NCBI RefSeq assembly: GCF_000222485.1
Contig: NC_015914.1
Span: 2,862,501-2,926,500 of the forward strand
From: Cyclobacterium marinum DSM 745
GTDB taxonomy: Bacteria; Bacteroidota; Bacteroidia; Cytophagales; Cyclobacteriaceae
Reading direction: 5' to 3'
DNA: 64,000 bases
Shown: in pieces, positions 47,161 through 57,082 of the stretch
Layout: the number at the start of each line of letters is the position of its first letter
Numbering within the stretch: position 1 is the first letter of the stretch
Made by a program: the position numbers and the translations under genes
The notes under the pieces: model-generated
The model's input: only the letters and a program-made list of their open reading frames with translations
Told to the model about the DNA's origin: nothing
Database searches by the model: none

Positions 47161-49959
47161 ATGAGTGAATATAGTAAGTACCTAGAAGAGATAGAAGATA
47201 GGAAAAAGGATAATCTTGATCCGAAACCAATTGATAGTGCAGATTTATTAATTGAAATAATCGCACAAATCAAAGATCTTCATCATGAGCACAGGAAAGA
47301 TTCTTTGAATTTCTTTATTTACAATGTTTTGCCGGGTACTACTTCTGCAGCCATTGTTAAAGCTAAGTTTTTAAAAGAGATTATTCTTGGTGAATCTGTA
47401 TTAGAGGAAATTTCACCTGCCTTTGCTTTTGAACAATTGTCACATATGAAAGGTGGTCCTTCAGTAAAAGTATTACTGGATTTGGCACTTGGTGATGATA
47501 TTTCCATAGCAGAAGAAGCTGCAAAAGTCTTGAAGACACAGGTTTTTCTTTATGAAGCAGATACAGATCGTTTAGAAAAAGCTTTTAAAGAGGGAAATCC
47601 TGTTGCGAAGGATATTTTAGAAAGCTACGCTAAAGCAGAGTTTTTCACGAAATTGCCTGAACTTCCTGAGGAAATCAAACTGGTCACTTTTGTTGCAGGT
47701 GTCGGAGATATTTCAACAGATTTATTGTCTCCAGGAGGAGATGCTCATTCAAGATCTGATCGACAATTGCATGGCCAATGCATGTTCGAACATAATAAAG
47801 AACAACAAAAAGAGTTGCTAGAACTACAGGCCAAACACCCTGACAAGAGGGTGATGTTGGTAGCTGAGAAAGGTACCATGGGAGTTGGTTCTTCAAGAAT
47901 GTCCGGAGTGAACAATGTTGCTCTTTGGATAGGGAAAAAAGCCAGCCCTTATATCCCCTTCATCAATATTGCCCCTGTAGTGGCTGGAACAAATGGTATT
48001 TCTCCAATATTCCTTACCACTGTTGGTGTTACCGGTGGTATTGGCTTAGACTTAAAAAATTGGAAAAAGAAATACGATGCGGAAGGTAATCTAATTGTAG
48101 ATGAAAATGGAGAGCCTGTATTAGAGCAAGTATATTCTGTAGATACAGGAACTGTATTGACCATCAATACTAAAACCAAAAAACTCTATGATGGAGATAA
48201 AGAACTGATGGATATTTCATCTGCTTTTACTCCACAAAAGATGGAGTTTATGAAAGCAGGAGGCTCATATGCCATAGTATTTGGTAAAAAACTTCAAACC
48301 ATTTCCGCGAAAATTCTTGGCATAGAATTGCCATTAGTTTATGCTCCTTCTAAAGAAATATCACATAAAGGACAAGGTCTAACAGCAGTAGAGAAAATTT
48401 TCAATGCAAATGCTGTTGGTACCACTGGCGCTGTTCTACATGCAGGTTCTTATGTTCGTGCGGAGGTTAATATCGTAGGATCTCAGGATACTACAGGCTT
48501 GATGACTTCTCAAGAATTGGAAATGATGGCTGCCACGGTCATTTCTCCTATTGTTGATGCCGGTTATCAGTCGGGCTGCCATACCGCTTCTGTTTGGGAT
48601 TTAAAATCTCAACAAAACATACCAAAATTGATGAAATTCATGAATGATTTTGGTTTGATAACTGCCCGTGACCCTAAACATAAATATGCACCCCTAACGG
48701 ATGTGATCCATAAGGTGTTAAATGACCTTACTGTTGATGATTGGGCCATTATCATTGGAGGAGATTCTCACACAAGAATGTCTAAAGGTGTTGCTTTTGG
48801 AGCAGATTCAGGTACGGTTGCGCTAGCACTGGCCACAGGCGAGGCTTCTATGCCAATCCCGGAGTCAGTAAAAGTTACCTTTAAAGGTAAAATGAAAGAC
48901 CATATGGATTTCAGAGATGTTGTACATGCTACACAGTCTCAGATGCTAAAAGCTTTTAAAGGAGAGAATGTTTTCCAAGGAAGAGTGATTGAGGTGCATA
49001 TTGGTACGCTTCCTTCTGACCAAGCTTTTACATTCACTGATTGGACAGCAGAAATGAAAGCGAAAGCTTCAATCTGTATCTCTGAGGATGAAACGCTGAT
49101 AGAATCCTTGGAAATAGCCAAAGGTCGTATTCAGATAATGATCGACAAGGGTATGGACAATGACAATCAAGTACTCCAAGGTTTAATTGATAAAGCTAAT
49201 AAAAGAATAGAGGAGATAAGAACAGGTAAAAAACCTCCATTAACTCCTGATGAGAATGCAAAATACCATGCGGAATTTGTAGTTGATTTGGATATCATTG
49301 ATGAGCCAATGATCGCGGATCCTGATGTTCACAATGAGGATGTTTCTAAACGTTATACTCATGATACCATCCGTGAGCTGTCCTATTACCAAGGAGAAAA
49401 ACAGATTGACTTGGGCTTTGTAGGTTCGTGTATGGTGCACAAGGGAGATATCAAGATAGTGGCCAAAATGTTGAAAAACATGGAAGATCACTATGGAAAA
49501 GTTGAGTTCAAAGCACCATTGGTAGTAACTGCCCCAACTTACAATATCATTGATGAATTGAAAGAAGAAGGCGATTGGGAAATTCTGCAAAAATACTCCG
49601 GTTTTGAATTTGATGATGCAGCTCCAAAAAGTAGTGCAAGAACAGAGTATGACAATATTCTGTACCTTGAGCGTCCAGGTTGTAACTTATGTATGGGTAA
49701 CCAAGAGAAGGCTGAAAAAGGTGATACGGTGATGGCCACTTCCACGCGTTTGTTCCAAGGAAGAGTAGTGAAGGATTCTGATCGTAAAAAAGGAGAATCA
49801 TTGCTTGGTTCTACTCCGGTAGTAATTCTTTCAGCTATTCTAGGTAGAACACCTACCCTTGAAGAGTATAAGATTGCGGTTAAGGGGATCAAACTAACTC
49901 ATTTTGCGCCTCCGCTTAAAAAGATGACTTCTAAACCAAACCACCTTCTTTCGTATTAA
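47161..49959 (+). CDS. acnB: Aconitate hydratase B / 2-methylisocitrate dehydratase
   Basis: 932 aa, AcnB-type with HEAT-like N-terminal domain (about 1-155, LPEEIKLVTFVAGVG after it) and a 4Fe-4S catalytic core. Iron-sulfur ligand candidates are the Cys in YQSGCHTASVWD and the two Cys in ERPGCNLCMGN. The RSDRQLHGQCMFEH and GGDSHTRMSKGV segments bind substrate. It converts citrate to isocitrate in the TCA cycle, and in some bacteria also 2-methylaconitate. Single gene with a terminator at 50056. Confidence 0.97.
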   Translation: MSEYSKYLEEIEDRKKDNLDPKPIDSADLLIEIIAQIKDLHHEHRKDSLNFFIYNVLPGTTSAAIVKAKFLKEIILGESVLEEISPAFAFEQLSHMKGGPSVKVLLDLALGDDISIAEEAAKVLKTQVFLYEADTDRLEKAFKEGNPVAKDILESYAKAEFFTKLPELPEEIKLVTFVAGVGDISTDLLSPGGDAHSRSDRQLHGQCMFEHNKEQQKELLELQAKHPDKRVMLVAEKGTMGVGSSRMSGVNNVALWIGKKASPYIPFINIAPVVAGTNGISPIFLTTVGVTGGIGLDLKNWKKKYDAEGNLIVDENGEPVLEQVYSVDTGTVLTINTKTKKLYDGDKELMDISSAFTPQKMEFMKAGGSYAIVFGKKLQTISAKILGIELPLVYAPSKEISHKGQGLTAVEKIFNANAVGTTGAVLHAGSYVRAEVNIVGSQDTTGLMTSQELEMMAATVISPIVDAGYQSGCHTASVWDLKSQQNIPKLMKFMNDFGLITARDPKHKYAPLTDVIHKVLNDLTVDDWAIIIGGDSHTRMSKGVAFGADSGTVALALATGEASMPIPESVKVTFKGKMKDHMDFRDVVHATQSQMLKAFKGENVFQGRVIEVHIGTLPSDQAFTFTDWTAEMKAKASICISEDETLIESLEIAKGRIQIMIDKGMDNDNQVLQGLIDKANKRIEEIRTGKKPPLTPDENAKYHAEFVVDLDIIDEPMIADPDVHNEDVSKRYTHDTIRELSYYQGEKQIDLGFVGSCMVHKGDIKIVAKMLKNMEDHYGKVEFKAPLVVTAPTYNIIDELKEEGDWEILQKYSGFEFDDAAPKSSARTEYDNILYLERPGCNLCMGNQEKAEKGDTVMATSTRLFQGRVVKDSDRKKGESLLGSTPVVILSAILGRTPTLEEYKIAVKGIKLTHFAPPLKKMTSKPNHLLSY

Positions 49960-50055
49960 TACGTAATGTAAAAGTGTAACTGTTGGAAGTCAGTAATTTA
50001 AAGAGTGTTTGGTAATGAATTACTAAAGTAGTAGCATTGCCTCAGGAATAAATTT

Positions 50056-50117
50056 AAAGGCTGAGTTTTGAAGCCATTCCTAGTATAGGAGTGCATTCAG
50101 AATTCAGCCTTTTTTTA
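50056..50117 (+). terminator. Probable acnB terminator
   Basis: AAAGGCTGA (50056-50064) and TCAGCCTTT (50104-50112) pair around a long loop, with a T-run after. The rest of the interval to 50437 holds no gene that I can support. Confidence 0.5.
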
Positions 50118-50437
50118 TGGATGACTAATTTTTTGCTTTCTATACCTTACTTGGTATAATTTTTTTTGGTCAATTGAGTCTTGTGGGCAACGCTTGCTTT
50201 ATGTGGCTCAAATTAAAAGGGCGGTACTTAATTAAAGCTAAGCTAAGGATAGCCGATCTGATCTTGGTTAAACATTGCTCTTCAATTATTGTAAACCCTG
50301 TTTCAAGTTTTTAGCTACCCTTAGGTTGAATGGCCTGGATTTATTTTGAGCGACAGATTCTTTGTTTTTTTATTGTTACTTTTAAAAGTAGTTTTAGAGG
50401 GTAAACCAAAAGGATTTACCTTACTGATAGCTTTTAA

Positions 50438-51259
50438 ATGAAAACAATGAAATTAAAATTAATTCTACTTTTAATCTGCTGCCAAAGTATACTCGCTGAG
50501 GCCTCGCAGATCGATACTGTGATGGTAAACAGTGCATCCATGAACAAATCAATTGCTAACATTGTCATTGTTCCGGACAATTATTCTAGACACCAGGAAA
50601 GTTTTCCTGTCTTGTATTTACTTCATGGGGCAGGTGGAGATCATACGAACTGGCTATCCAAAGTGCCGGCCATCCAAGAATATGCTGACCAATACGATAT
50701 GATAATTGTTTGCCCTGATGGAGATGTCACCAGTTGGTATTTTGACAGTCCTATCGATAAAAAAATGAGGTATGAAACCTATCTTTCTAAAGAGTTGGTA
50801 GAAAGTATAGACAATACTTACAATACGATTGCCGAAAAATCAGGCAGGGCCATTACAGGGCTTAGTATGGGAGGTCATGGTGCCTTTTATCTTGCTTTTA
50901 GACACCAAGAGGTGTGGGGAGCGGCCGGAAGTATGAGTGGAGGGGTAGATATACGTCCATTTCCAAAGAATTGGGATTTAAGTAAGCGACTGGGAGATTA
51001 TGCTATTTATAAGGAGAACTGGGAAAATAATACAGTGATCAATATGGTCCACCTTTTAAAGGGAGACAATCTAAAACTTATTTTTGACTGTGGAGTAGAT
51101 GATTTCTTTTTCGATGCCAATAAACGATTGCATACCAAATTGCTGGAAAGGAATATTCCGCATGATTATACTGAACGTCCGGGAGGTCATAGCTGGGATT
51201 ATTGGGCCAACTCAATCAAATACCAGCTTTTGTTTTTCAATGATTATTTTGCCTATTAA
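50438..51259 (+). CDS. Exported esterase (alpha/beta hydrolase, CE1/esterase-D-like)
   Basis: 273 aa with signal peptide (about 1-20). Catalytic Ser in GLSMGGHG, Asp in DCGVDDFFFDA and His in PGGHSWDYW; oxyanion region LLHGAGGDHTNW. It belongs to the family that contains feruloyl and acetyl-xylan esterases and S-formylglutathione hydrolase. With a heparinase-type lyase gene 32 bp downstream, it probably removes ester groups from a polysaccharide. Substrate not identifiable. Confidence 0.85.
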   Translation: MKTMKLKLILLLICCQSILAEASQIDTVMVNSASMNKSIANIVIVPDNYSRHQESFPVLYLLHGAGGDHTNWLSKVPAIQEYADQYDMIIVCPDGDVTSWYFDSPIDKKMRYETYLSKELVESIDNTYNTIAEKSGRAITGLSMGGHGAFYLAFRHQEVWGAAGSMSGGVDIRPFPKNWDLSKRLGDYAIYKENWENNTVINMVHLLKGDNLKLIFDCGVDDFFFDANKRLHTKLLERNIPHDYTERPGGHSWDYWANSIKYQLLFFNDYFAY

Positions 51260-51291
51260 TACGATTACCTTAAACCCAAATCTAACCTTTT

Positions 51292-53190
51292 ATGAAAATA
51301 TATGATTGCAATAAATTATGCTGCATAGCATCCATTGTCTTTTTTATCCTTGTAGGCTTAAGAGTAAATGCCCAGCATTTACCTCCAAAATTAGATAATC
51401 CAATTTCTAAGACTTATCTCAAGAAAAATTTAAGAAAGGACTCACCTAGGCTAGTGTTAAACAAGGAGATAGAGGAGAATTTGAAGCAAAAACTTAGGTC
51501 CGATCCGGTAGTGCAGCATGTCTATAAGCGCTTAAAGGCTTGGGTAGAAACTATTTTTGATAAACCTATCATAAATTTAGATATTCCATTAGAGGAACGA
51601 TCACAGAATAACCAGCTTGACATTTCAAGAGACCTTTTGCATAGAATAGGCATACTAGCGATGGTATATCGGATAGAGAAGGATGCTAAGGTCTTAAATC
51701 GGATCAATGAAGAGTTGATCGCAGCTTGCAATTTTCCATCTTGGAACCCTAAACATTTTCTTGATGTAGGAGAAATGTCACTTGGTGTTGCTTTGGCCAT
51801 CGACTGGGTAGGGGAGTATTTGCCACCTTCTACTGTGAAATTGGGCAAAACAGCCTTAATTGAAAAGGGCTTAAAACCGAGTTGGCCGGAAAATGGCAAG
51901 GTTCTTAACTGGGTCTATGGAGGTAATAATTGGAATCAGGTATGCAATGGGGGAATGGTTGCAGCTGCCATAGTAGTGGCTGAGGAGGAACCAGAATTAG
52001 CCTCGAAAACCATCTACAGAGCCATTGATGGTATGCGATATGCCTTAAGCCAATATGGACCGGATGGGGTATATCCTGAAGGAGCTACCTACTGGCGGTA
52101 TGGTACTTCTTTTTCCGTACTTACCGCTGCAATGTTTGAAAGTGCGTTTGGAAGTGACTTTGGAATCCTTGAGTATCCCGGATTAAAAGAGAGTGCCATG
52201 TTTAGAGTGCTGTCAGATAGTCCCATGGGTTTGTTTTATAATTTTGGGGACTGTGGTGAAAGCAGTGGTGAAAATGGGGATATAGTGTTGGCATGGTTTG
52301 CCTCTAAGACAGGGAATAAGACCTTTTTTGAGGAGGAAAAATTTTTGCGGGCAATTGATGAAAATAGTAATTTCTCACGTTTATTAGCCCCAGCCTTGGT
52401 CTGGATAGCCCAGTATGAGGAAAAGAGAGAGTCAACAGTGCCTGCTGCATGGGCCGGCAGGGGACCAAACCCCGTAGTGTTTTTTACCGGCGAGGAAGAT
52501 GACCCCAATAAATTTTATTTTGGAGGAAAAGGAGGTCTTGGAAATATCAGTCACGGGAATATGGACGCCGGATCCTTTGTTTTTGAATTAGATGGTGTGC
52601 GGTGGAGTATAGACCTGGGGAAAAACAAGCATTATGGAGTTATTGAAAGGACAGGTTTTAACCTCTGGGATAGGTGCCAAGGTTGTGACCGATGGAAACT
52701 GATCAATAAAAATAATTTTGGACACAGTACTCTTTCCGTAAATGACCAACTTCATGTCGTAGACGGGAAGGCAAGCATAATTGATTTCAAAAATGGAAGC
52801 TTCCCTGAAGCCACTTTTGATATGTCTCCGGTTTTTGAGGGTAAATTGAAAAGTGCTAAAAGAAGATTTAAAAAAAGTGGCCCCAGATCCCTGTTAATTG
52901 AAGATGAAGTTAAATTGTCCGAAGAAACTGAGATGATAACATGGCAACTTATTACGCAGGCCAATGTAGAAATTGTGGATGGTGGAGCGATATTGACTCA
53001 AGAAGGCAAGCGTTTAAATATTAAAAATCTTTCGCATCCGGAGTTTAGCTTTACAGTTATTTCACTGAACCCTCCTCCTTTTTACTTAGATCTCAAAAAA
53101 GACAACTTGAAAAGATTGGAAATTCGAATTCCCGCTTGGACAGTTGAAGGGCAAAACACAAAAGTAGCGGTATTGCTTTCAGGGGACTAG
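51292..53190 (+). CDS. Heparinase II/III family polysaccharide lyase
   Basis: 632 aa with signal peptide (about 1-27). An N-terminal alpha/alpha toroid (about 45-360) contains YGGNNWNQVCNGGM and YPEGATYWRYGTSF, where Asn and Tyr are likely catalytic. It is followed by a C-terminal beta-sandwich (about 385-632), with the His in ISHGNMDAGSF as a further catalytic candidate. Members cleave uronic-acid glycans such as heparin, alginate or ulvan. The alpha/beta hydrolase upstream is likely in the same transcription unit. Confidence 0.88.
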   Translation: MKIYDCNKLCCIASIVFFILVGLRVNAQHLPPKLDNPISKTYLKKNLRKDSPRLVLNKEIEENLKQKLRSDPVVQHVYKRLKAWVETIFDKPIINLDIPLEERSQNNQLDISRDLLHRIGILAMVYRIEKDAKVLNRINEELIAACNFPSWNPKHFLDVGEMSLGVALAIDWVGEYLPPSTVKLGKTALIEKGLKPSWPENGKVLNWVYGGNNWNQVCNGGMVAAAIVVAEEEPELASKTIYRAIDGMRYALSQYGPDGVYPEGATYWRYGTSFSVLTAAMFESAFGSDFGILEYPGLKESAMFRVLSDSPMGLFYNFGDCGESSGENGDIVLAWFASKTGNKTFFEEEKFLRAIDENSNFSRLLAPALVWIAQYEEKRESTVPAAWAGRGPNPVVFFTGEEDDPNKFYFGGKGGLGNISHGNMDAGSFVFELDGVRWSIDLGKNKHYGVIERTGFNLWDRCQGCDRWKLINKNNFGHSTLSVNDQLHVVDGKASIIDFKNGSFPEATFDMSPVFEGKLKSAKRRFKKSGPRSLLIEDEVKLSEETEMITWQLITQANVEIVDGGAILTQEGKRLNIKNLSHPEFSFTVISLNPPPFYLDLKKDNLKRLEIRIPAWTVEGQNTKVAVLLSGD

Positions 53191-53407
53191 TTATGCAGAC
53201 CATCTACTACCTGGTAGAATCTTTTACCTCGTTGCTATTTGTAGGGGTAACGATTGTCGTGCTGTGCTAAAACCTTATAATATTTAGGTTTTCTTTCGCT
53301 ACGAATATTGTTATATAATCCGATTATAATTAATAAAAATCACCCTAGCTGACGAGGGATGGTTTTGGTTTTATCGTCTAAATAAACTGAACCAAACCAA
53401 AAATAAA

Positions 53408-54664
53408 ATGTCATCATTAAAATACTTTTTACTGGCAGTATCGTCCGTAAGTTTATTGACTTTTTCATCTTGCACGCAAGAGGAAGACGAACCTGATACA
53501 GTAAGTACTGATGAAACCTGTATTACTTCAGGTACTTTAGATCAGTCATCCAATTCTGAAATTGAAGCTATGAGGGAGGCAATGGTTTCTTTTAGAAGTT
53601 CCCTTTCAGCTTCTCTATTAAGTGAAGCTTCAAACTGCCTTGACGATGAAAGATTTTATCTCTGGCACAATACACCAGCCAACGATGGAAATAGAGATGG
53701 GATAACTTATGGGGATTTAAGTGATGCCCAGTTGATTGCTTTTAAGAATATTCTTCAACAATTCTTAAGTTCCGGCGGATATCAAAAAGTTTATGAAATT
53801 ACAGAATTGTCTGAAGGATGGTTGCACAATGTTATGAGTTCTGTATGGGATCCTGATTTCTACTCCATAGATATGTTTGGGGATCCGGAGACAAGTGGTT
53901 CTTGGGGATTTCAGCTTGATGGACACCATTGTGTGGTAAATTTTTTGGTTCATGGAGATAATGTTTCCATCGTCCCCGCATTTCTAGGCGGAGAACCTGC
54001 AGCAGATACTTGGAATGGAGAGCGTTTTGATATTTTCTCCGATGAAAGAGATTTGGCGCTGTCATTATACAATAGCCTTGACGAATCCGAGCTTACAGTG
54101 GCATCTTCAATTTCTACTTCCAGATCTTTGGAGGTTGGTCCTGCAGATAGGAATGGAGACCCAGACCCCTATATTGGAGCTTACGATTATTCGGGTTTTG
54201 AGACAGGTTTGAAATACTCTGACATGTCAGCCACTGCCCAAGCCAACTTGCTATTGGTGATGAAAGAATATGTATATAATTTATCTGACAATTTTGCTGA
54301 TGAATGGTGGCAAGATATCATGGACAATATTGATGATACTTATTTTGTCTGGATAAATGATTCAGGAAGCAGTCCCACAGCAAGTTCAGAATTTTATTAT
54401 AGAATTTACAATCCCTATTTATGGGCTGAATTTAATACTGAAGGATCAACGGGGGCAAATTCGGGAAGCATAGCGGATTACAACCATGTTCACACCATTA
54501 CAAGAATACCCAACAATCCAACAACAGACAATGGAGGAGATTATGGTATTTTCGCCATGATGATAAATCAGGATGGACCGAAAACACTTTTTGAACATTA
54601 TGCTTTGGCTGAGCATCACAAGGACAACCAAATGCATTTCGATTATGATGTGGTATTAAACTAA
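53408..54664 (+). CDS. DUF3500 family lipoprotein
   Basis: 418 aa with lipobox FSSC (Cys about 22). The WGFQLDGHHCVVNFLVHGDNVSIVPAFLG segment is the hallmark of DUF3500, and NHVHTITRIPNNPT and HYALAEHH are further conserved parts. The family is secreted and of unknown enzymatic role. It has its own promoter region (53191-53407) and a terminator at 54721. Confidence 0.85.
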   Translation: MSSLKYFLLAVSSVSLLTFSSCTQEEDEPDTVSTDETCITSGTLDQSSNSEIEAMREAMVSFRSSLSASLLSEASNCLDDERFYLWHNTPANDGNRDGITYGDLSDAQLIAFKNILQQFLSSGGYQKVYEITELSEGWLHNVMSSVWDPDFYSIDMFGDPETSGSWGFQLDGHHCVVNFLVHGDNVSIVPAFLGGEPAADTWNGERFDIFSDERDLALSLYNSLDESELTVASSISTSRSLEVGPADRNGDPDPYIGAYDYSGFETGLKYSDMSATAQANLLLVMKEYVYNLSDNFADEWWQDIMDNIDDTYFVWINDSGSSPTASSEFYYRIYNPYLWAEFNTEGSTGANSGSIADYNHVHTITRIPNNPTTDNGGDYGIFAMMINQDGPKTLFEHYALAEHHKDNQMHFDYDVVLN

Positions 54665-54720
54665 AAATAATCACTCATAGACAATGATCCTTTAGTAGTC
54701 AGTGTCTACCGTAAATCAGA

Positions 54721-54756
54721 AAAAAGGTTCGGGTTTTTTACCTGAACCTTTTTTTG
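54721..54756 (+). terminator. Terminator after the DUF3500 gene
   Basis: AAAAAGGTTC and GAACCTTTTT around GGGT/ACC and a short T-rich loop, followed by a T-run. Confidence 0.75.
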
Positions 54757-54871
54757 CTTTAAGAGGAATCGAGCTACTGAGGGATAACCACTATTAAGTA
54801 GCAATAAGTTCTATTTTATAAATCCGAATATATCATAAGTTTTTCGGGACATTTAAGACAAGACTTGATCT

Positions 54872-54879
54872 TAATTTTG
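54872..54879 (+). promoter_or_regulatory. -7 promoter element for the DUF4386 gene
   Basis: TAATTTTG matches TAnnTTTG, about 72 bases before the ATG at 54952. No convincing -33 element. Confidence 0.35.
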
Positions 54880-54951
54880 TAAGAGTAAATAAAACTGAGG
54901 TTAATTATTTAAGAAAAGCTTAAAGTTATTCATTCATTAAAAAAGATTGTC

Positions 54952-55647
54952 ATGTACTTAAGTAAAAGAACTTGTGGATTGATTACAGGCACATCGGTCT
55001 TGGTGATGGCCGTAATTGCCATGTTTAGTTATGGGTATATATTTGAAAAATTGATTGTTAAAAATAATGGAATTGAAACTTTTAACAACCTGAAATCTGC
55101 TTATGGTGTTTTTGTAGCAGGAATTTTTGGTTGGGGGATCATATTTTTTTTGGATGTTTTGGTCGCCTGTTCCCTATATGTTTTTTTTAAAGATTTAAAT
55201 TATAAGATATCCCTATTTTCATCAATCTTGAGAATATTGTACTCTTTTGGGCTGGCATATGCCAGCCTACATTTATTGGATATTGTTCCCCTCCTTAATG
55301 GCAATATAGATAACCATGAAGCCGTTTTGTTGAAATTAAAGGCTTTTGAATTGACGTGGGTAAAATCATTGATAATATTTGGATTTCATCTAATAGGATT
55401 AGGTGTTGTAGTGGTAAAATTAAAAAGTAATTTTAATAAATTTGGATATCTAATTATTTTTTCCGGTTTATGTTACGTGCTGCTCAATCTACTGAAAATA
55501 AGCCTACCATTATTGGGAGAGCGGATAATGATGGTGGAGCTGATATTGAGTTTACCTATGGCAATGGCTGAAATTGGCTTAGGGTTTTGGTTAATTATTA
55601 AAGGAGGTAGCACTCCCGAGGCACTTAGAAAAGAGTTATTGGTATGA
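54952..55647 (+). CDS. DUF4386 integral membrane protein
   Basis: 231 aa with six predicted membrane segments. The pattern AGIFGWGIIFFLDVLVACSLYVFFKD and the later ALRKELL tail match the DUF4386 family, whose function is unknown. The stop overlaps the start of the next gene (ATGA), so the two are translationally coupled. Confidence 0.75.
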   Translation: MYLSKRTCGLITGTSVLVMAVIAMFSYGYIFEKLIVKNNGIETFNNLKSAYGVFVAGIFGWGIIFFLDVLVACSLYVFFKDLNYKISLFSSILRILYSFGLAYASLHLLDIVPLLNGNIDNHEAVLLKLKAFELTWVKSLIIFGFHLIGLGVVVVKLKSNFNKFGYLIIFSGLCYVLLNLLKISLPLLGERIMMVELILSLPMAMAEIGLGFWLIIKGGSTPEALRKELLV

Positions 55648-57074
55648 ATTTTCTAAAAAGATTTTTTCAATTGATTGGAGTAGCGGTTTTGCTTCTGCTT
55701 TCTATTTTGATTTTTACCTTTTTACGGGATAGACATAATCTTATGTACCTAAACATTGAAAACAATGCCCTTTTTCATCAAAATACTTATTTAATAAAAA
55801 ACGTTAATGTTATTCCAATGTCCTCGGATACCCTGCTAAGAAATCAAATGATATTGATTAAAGAGGGGGAGATTTCAGATATTTCACAAAATATCCCGGA
55901 AAGTGATTGGAAGGTTATCGATGGGGATGGGGCTTATATTTTGCCTGGATTAATTGATATGCATGTCCATGTTTGGGATGAATATGAACTGGGTGTATAC
56001 TTGGCCAATGGAGTGACAGCAGTTAGAAATCTTTGGGGACAGCCCATGCATCTAAGGATGAAACAAGCCATTAATGAAGAAAAAATAATTGGCCCATTAT
56101 TTTTTACCTCTAGTCCTAAATTAACAGGTCCTGTTTATATTGGGGATGATAATCTCCAAATGAATAGCCCCCAAGAAGCCATTGATAAGGTCAAGGAGTA
56201 TAAGTTAAAAGGGTATGATTTTATTAAAACCTACAATGGGCTAACAAGAGATATTTATGATGCTGTAATCAAAGAGAGTAGGAAGCAAGGGCTAGAGATT
56301 GCGGCCCATCCCAGCTCAGAAGTTCCTTATTTTTATCATATAGAGAATGAGGTTGTTACGATAGAACATGCGGAAGATATTGTGCAACAACCATTGCATT
56401 ATCGCTTAGATACCAATAAACTAAATGAGGTAGTTGCACTGTTTAAATCAGGTCCGAATGTTTCATTTTGTCCTACTTTGGTTGTCTTTCATAATATTTA
56501 TCGAATGCTGATGGATGATTCAATATTAAATTCCAAGCAGCTAACTTTTATGAACCCACTAATAAGGAAAGTGGATAGTAAAGCTCAGTTTGATCGGTGG
56601 AGTCAAACAAAATCGACTGATGCCACTATTGTAAATAGAATTAAAGCCCAACATAATTTTCACTTATTGGCTATTAATAAACTCCATAAGGCCGGGGTGA
56701 ATATTGTAGCAGGCACGGATGCCGGAATTGGCATTACTCCTGCCGGGTTTTCTATTCATGAAGAGCTTAATCTATACAAGCAAGCAGGGATGTCAAATTT
56801 TGAAGTTTTGAAAACAGCTACAGTAAATGCATCACAAACGCATGATTTTTTAAATAATGTGGGTACCCTTGAGGTGGGGAAAATAGCTAATTTGATTATG
56901 GTAGAAAATAACCCATTGATAAACCTTGAAGAATTAAGTAAGCCAAAGAGCGTGATAATTAAAGGTAGATATCTGTCCAATGAAGTTCTTAACAGCTTTA
57001 AAAATAAAGCCATGAAGAGAGAAAACCTGCTAATGACAGGGCTCAAATATTTGGAATACCTAATCTTTGAATAA
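55644..57074 (+). CDS. Amidohydrolase family protein (membrane-anchored)
   Basis: 476 aa with an N-terminal membrane segment (about 8-27). Metal-site motifs are DMHVHVW, IAAHPSS, TIEHAED and the catalytic Asp in AGTDAGIG; YDFIKTYNG may supply the bridging Lys. It closes with the GTLEVGKIANLIMVENNPL C-terminal motif of imidazolonepropionase- or prolidase-like members. Substrate unknown. It is coupled to the DUF4386 gene and followed by a decayed hydrolase gene. Confidence 0.85.
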   Translation: MNFLKRFFQLIGVAVLLLLSILIFTFLRDRHNLMYLNIENNALFHQNTYLIKNVNVIPMSSDTLLRNQMILIKEGEISDISQNIPESDWKVIDGDGAYILPGLIDMHVHVWDEYELGVYLANGVTAVRNLWGQPMHLRMKQAINEEKIIGPLFFTSSPKLTGPVYIGDDNLQMNSPQEAIDKVKEYKLKGYDFIKTYNGLTRDIYDAVIKESRKQGLEIAAHPSSEVPYFYHIENEVVTIEHAEDIVQQPLHYRLDTNKLNEVVALFKSGPNVSFCPTLVVFHNIYRMLMDDSILNSKQLTFMNPLIRKVDSKAQFDRWSQTKSTDATIVNRIKAQHNFHLLAINKLHKAGVNIVAGTDAGIGITPAGFSIHEELNLYKQAGMSNFEVLKTATVNASQTHDFLNNVGTLEVGKIANLIMVENNPLINLEELSKPKSVIIKGRYLSNEVLNSFKNKAMKRENLLMTGLKYLEYLIFE

Positions 57075-57082
57075 CAGCTTTC

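Noticed and set aside
49539..49892. Minus-strand frame inside acnB
   Set aside because: Antisense to a highly conserved enzyme gene and without features of its own.
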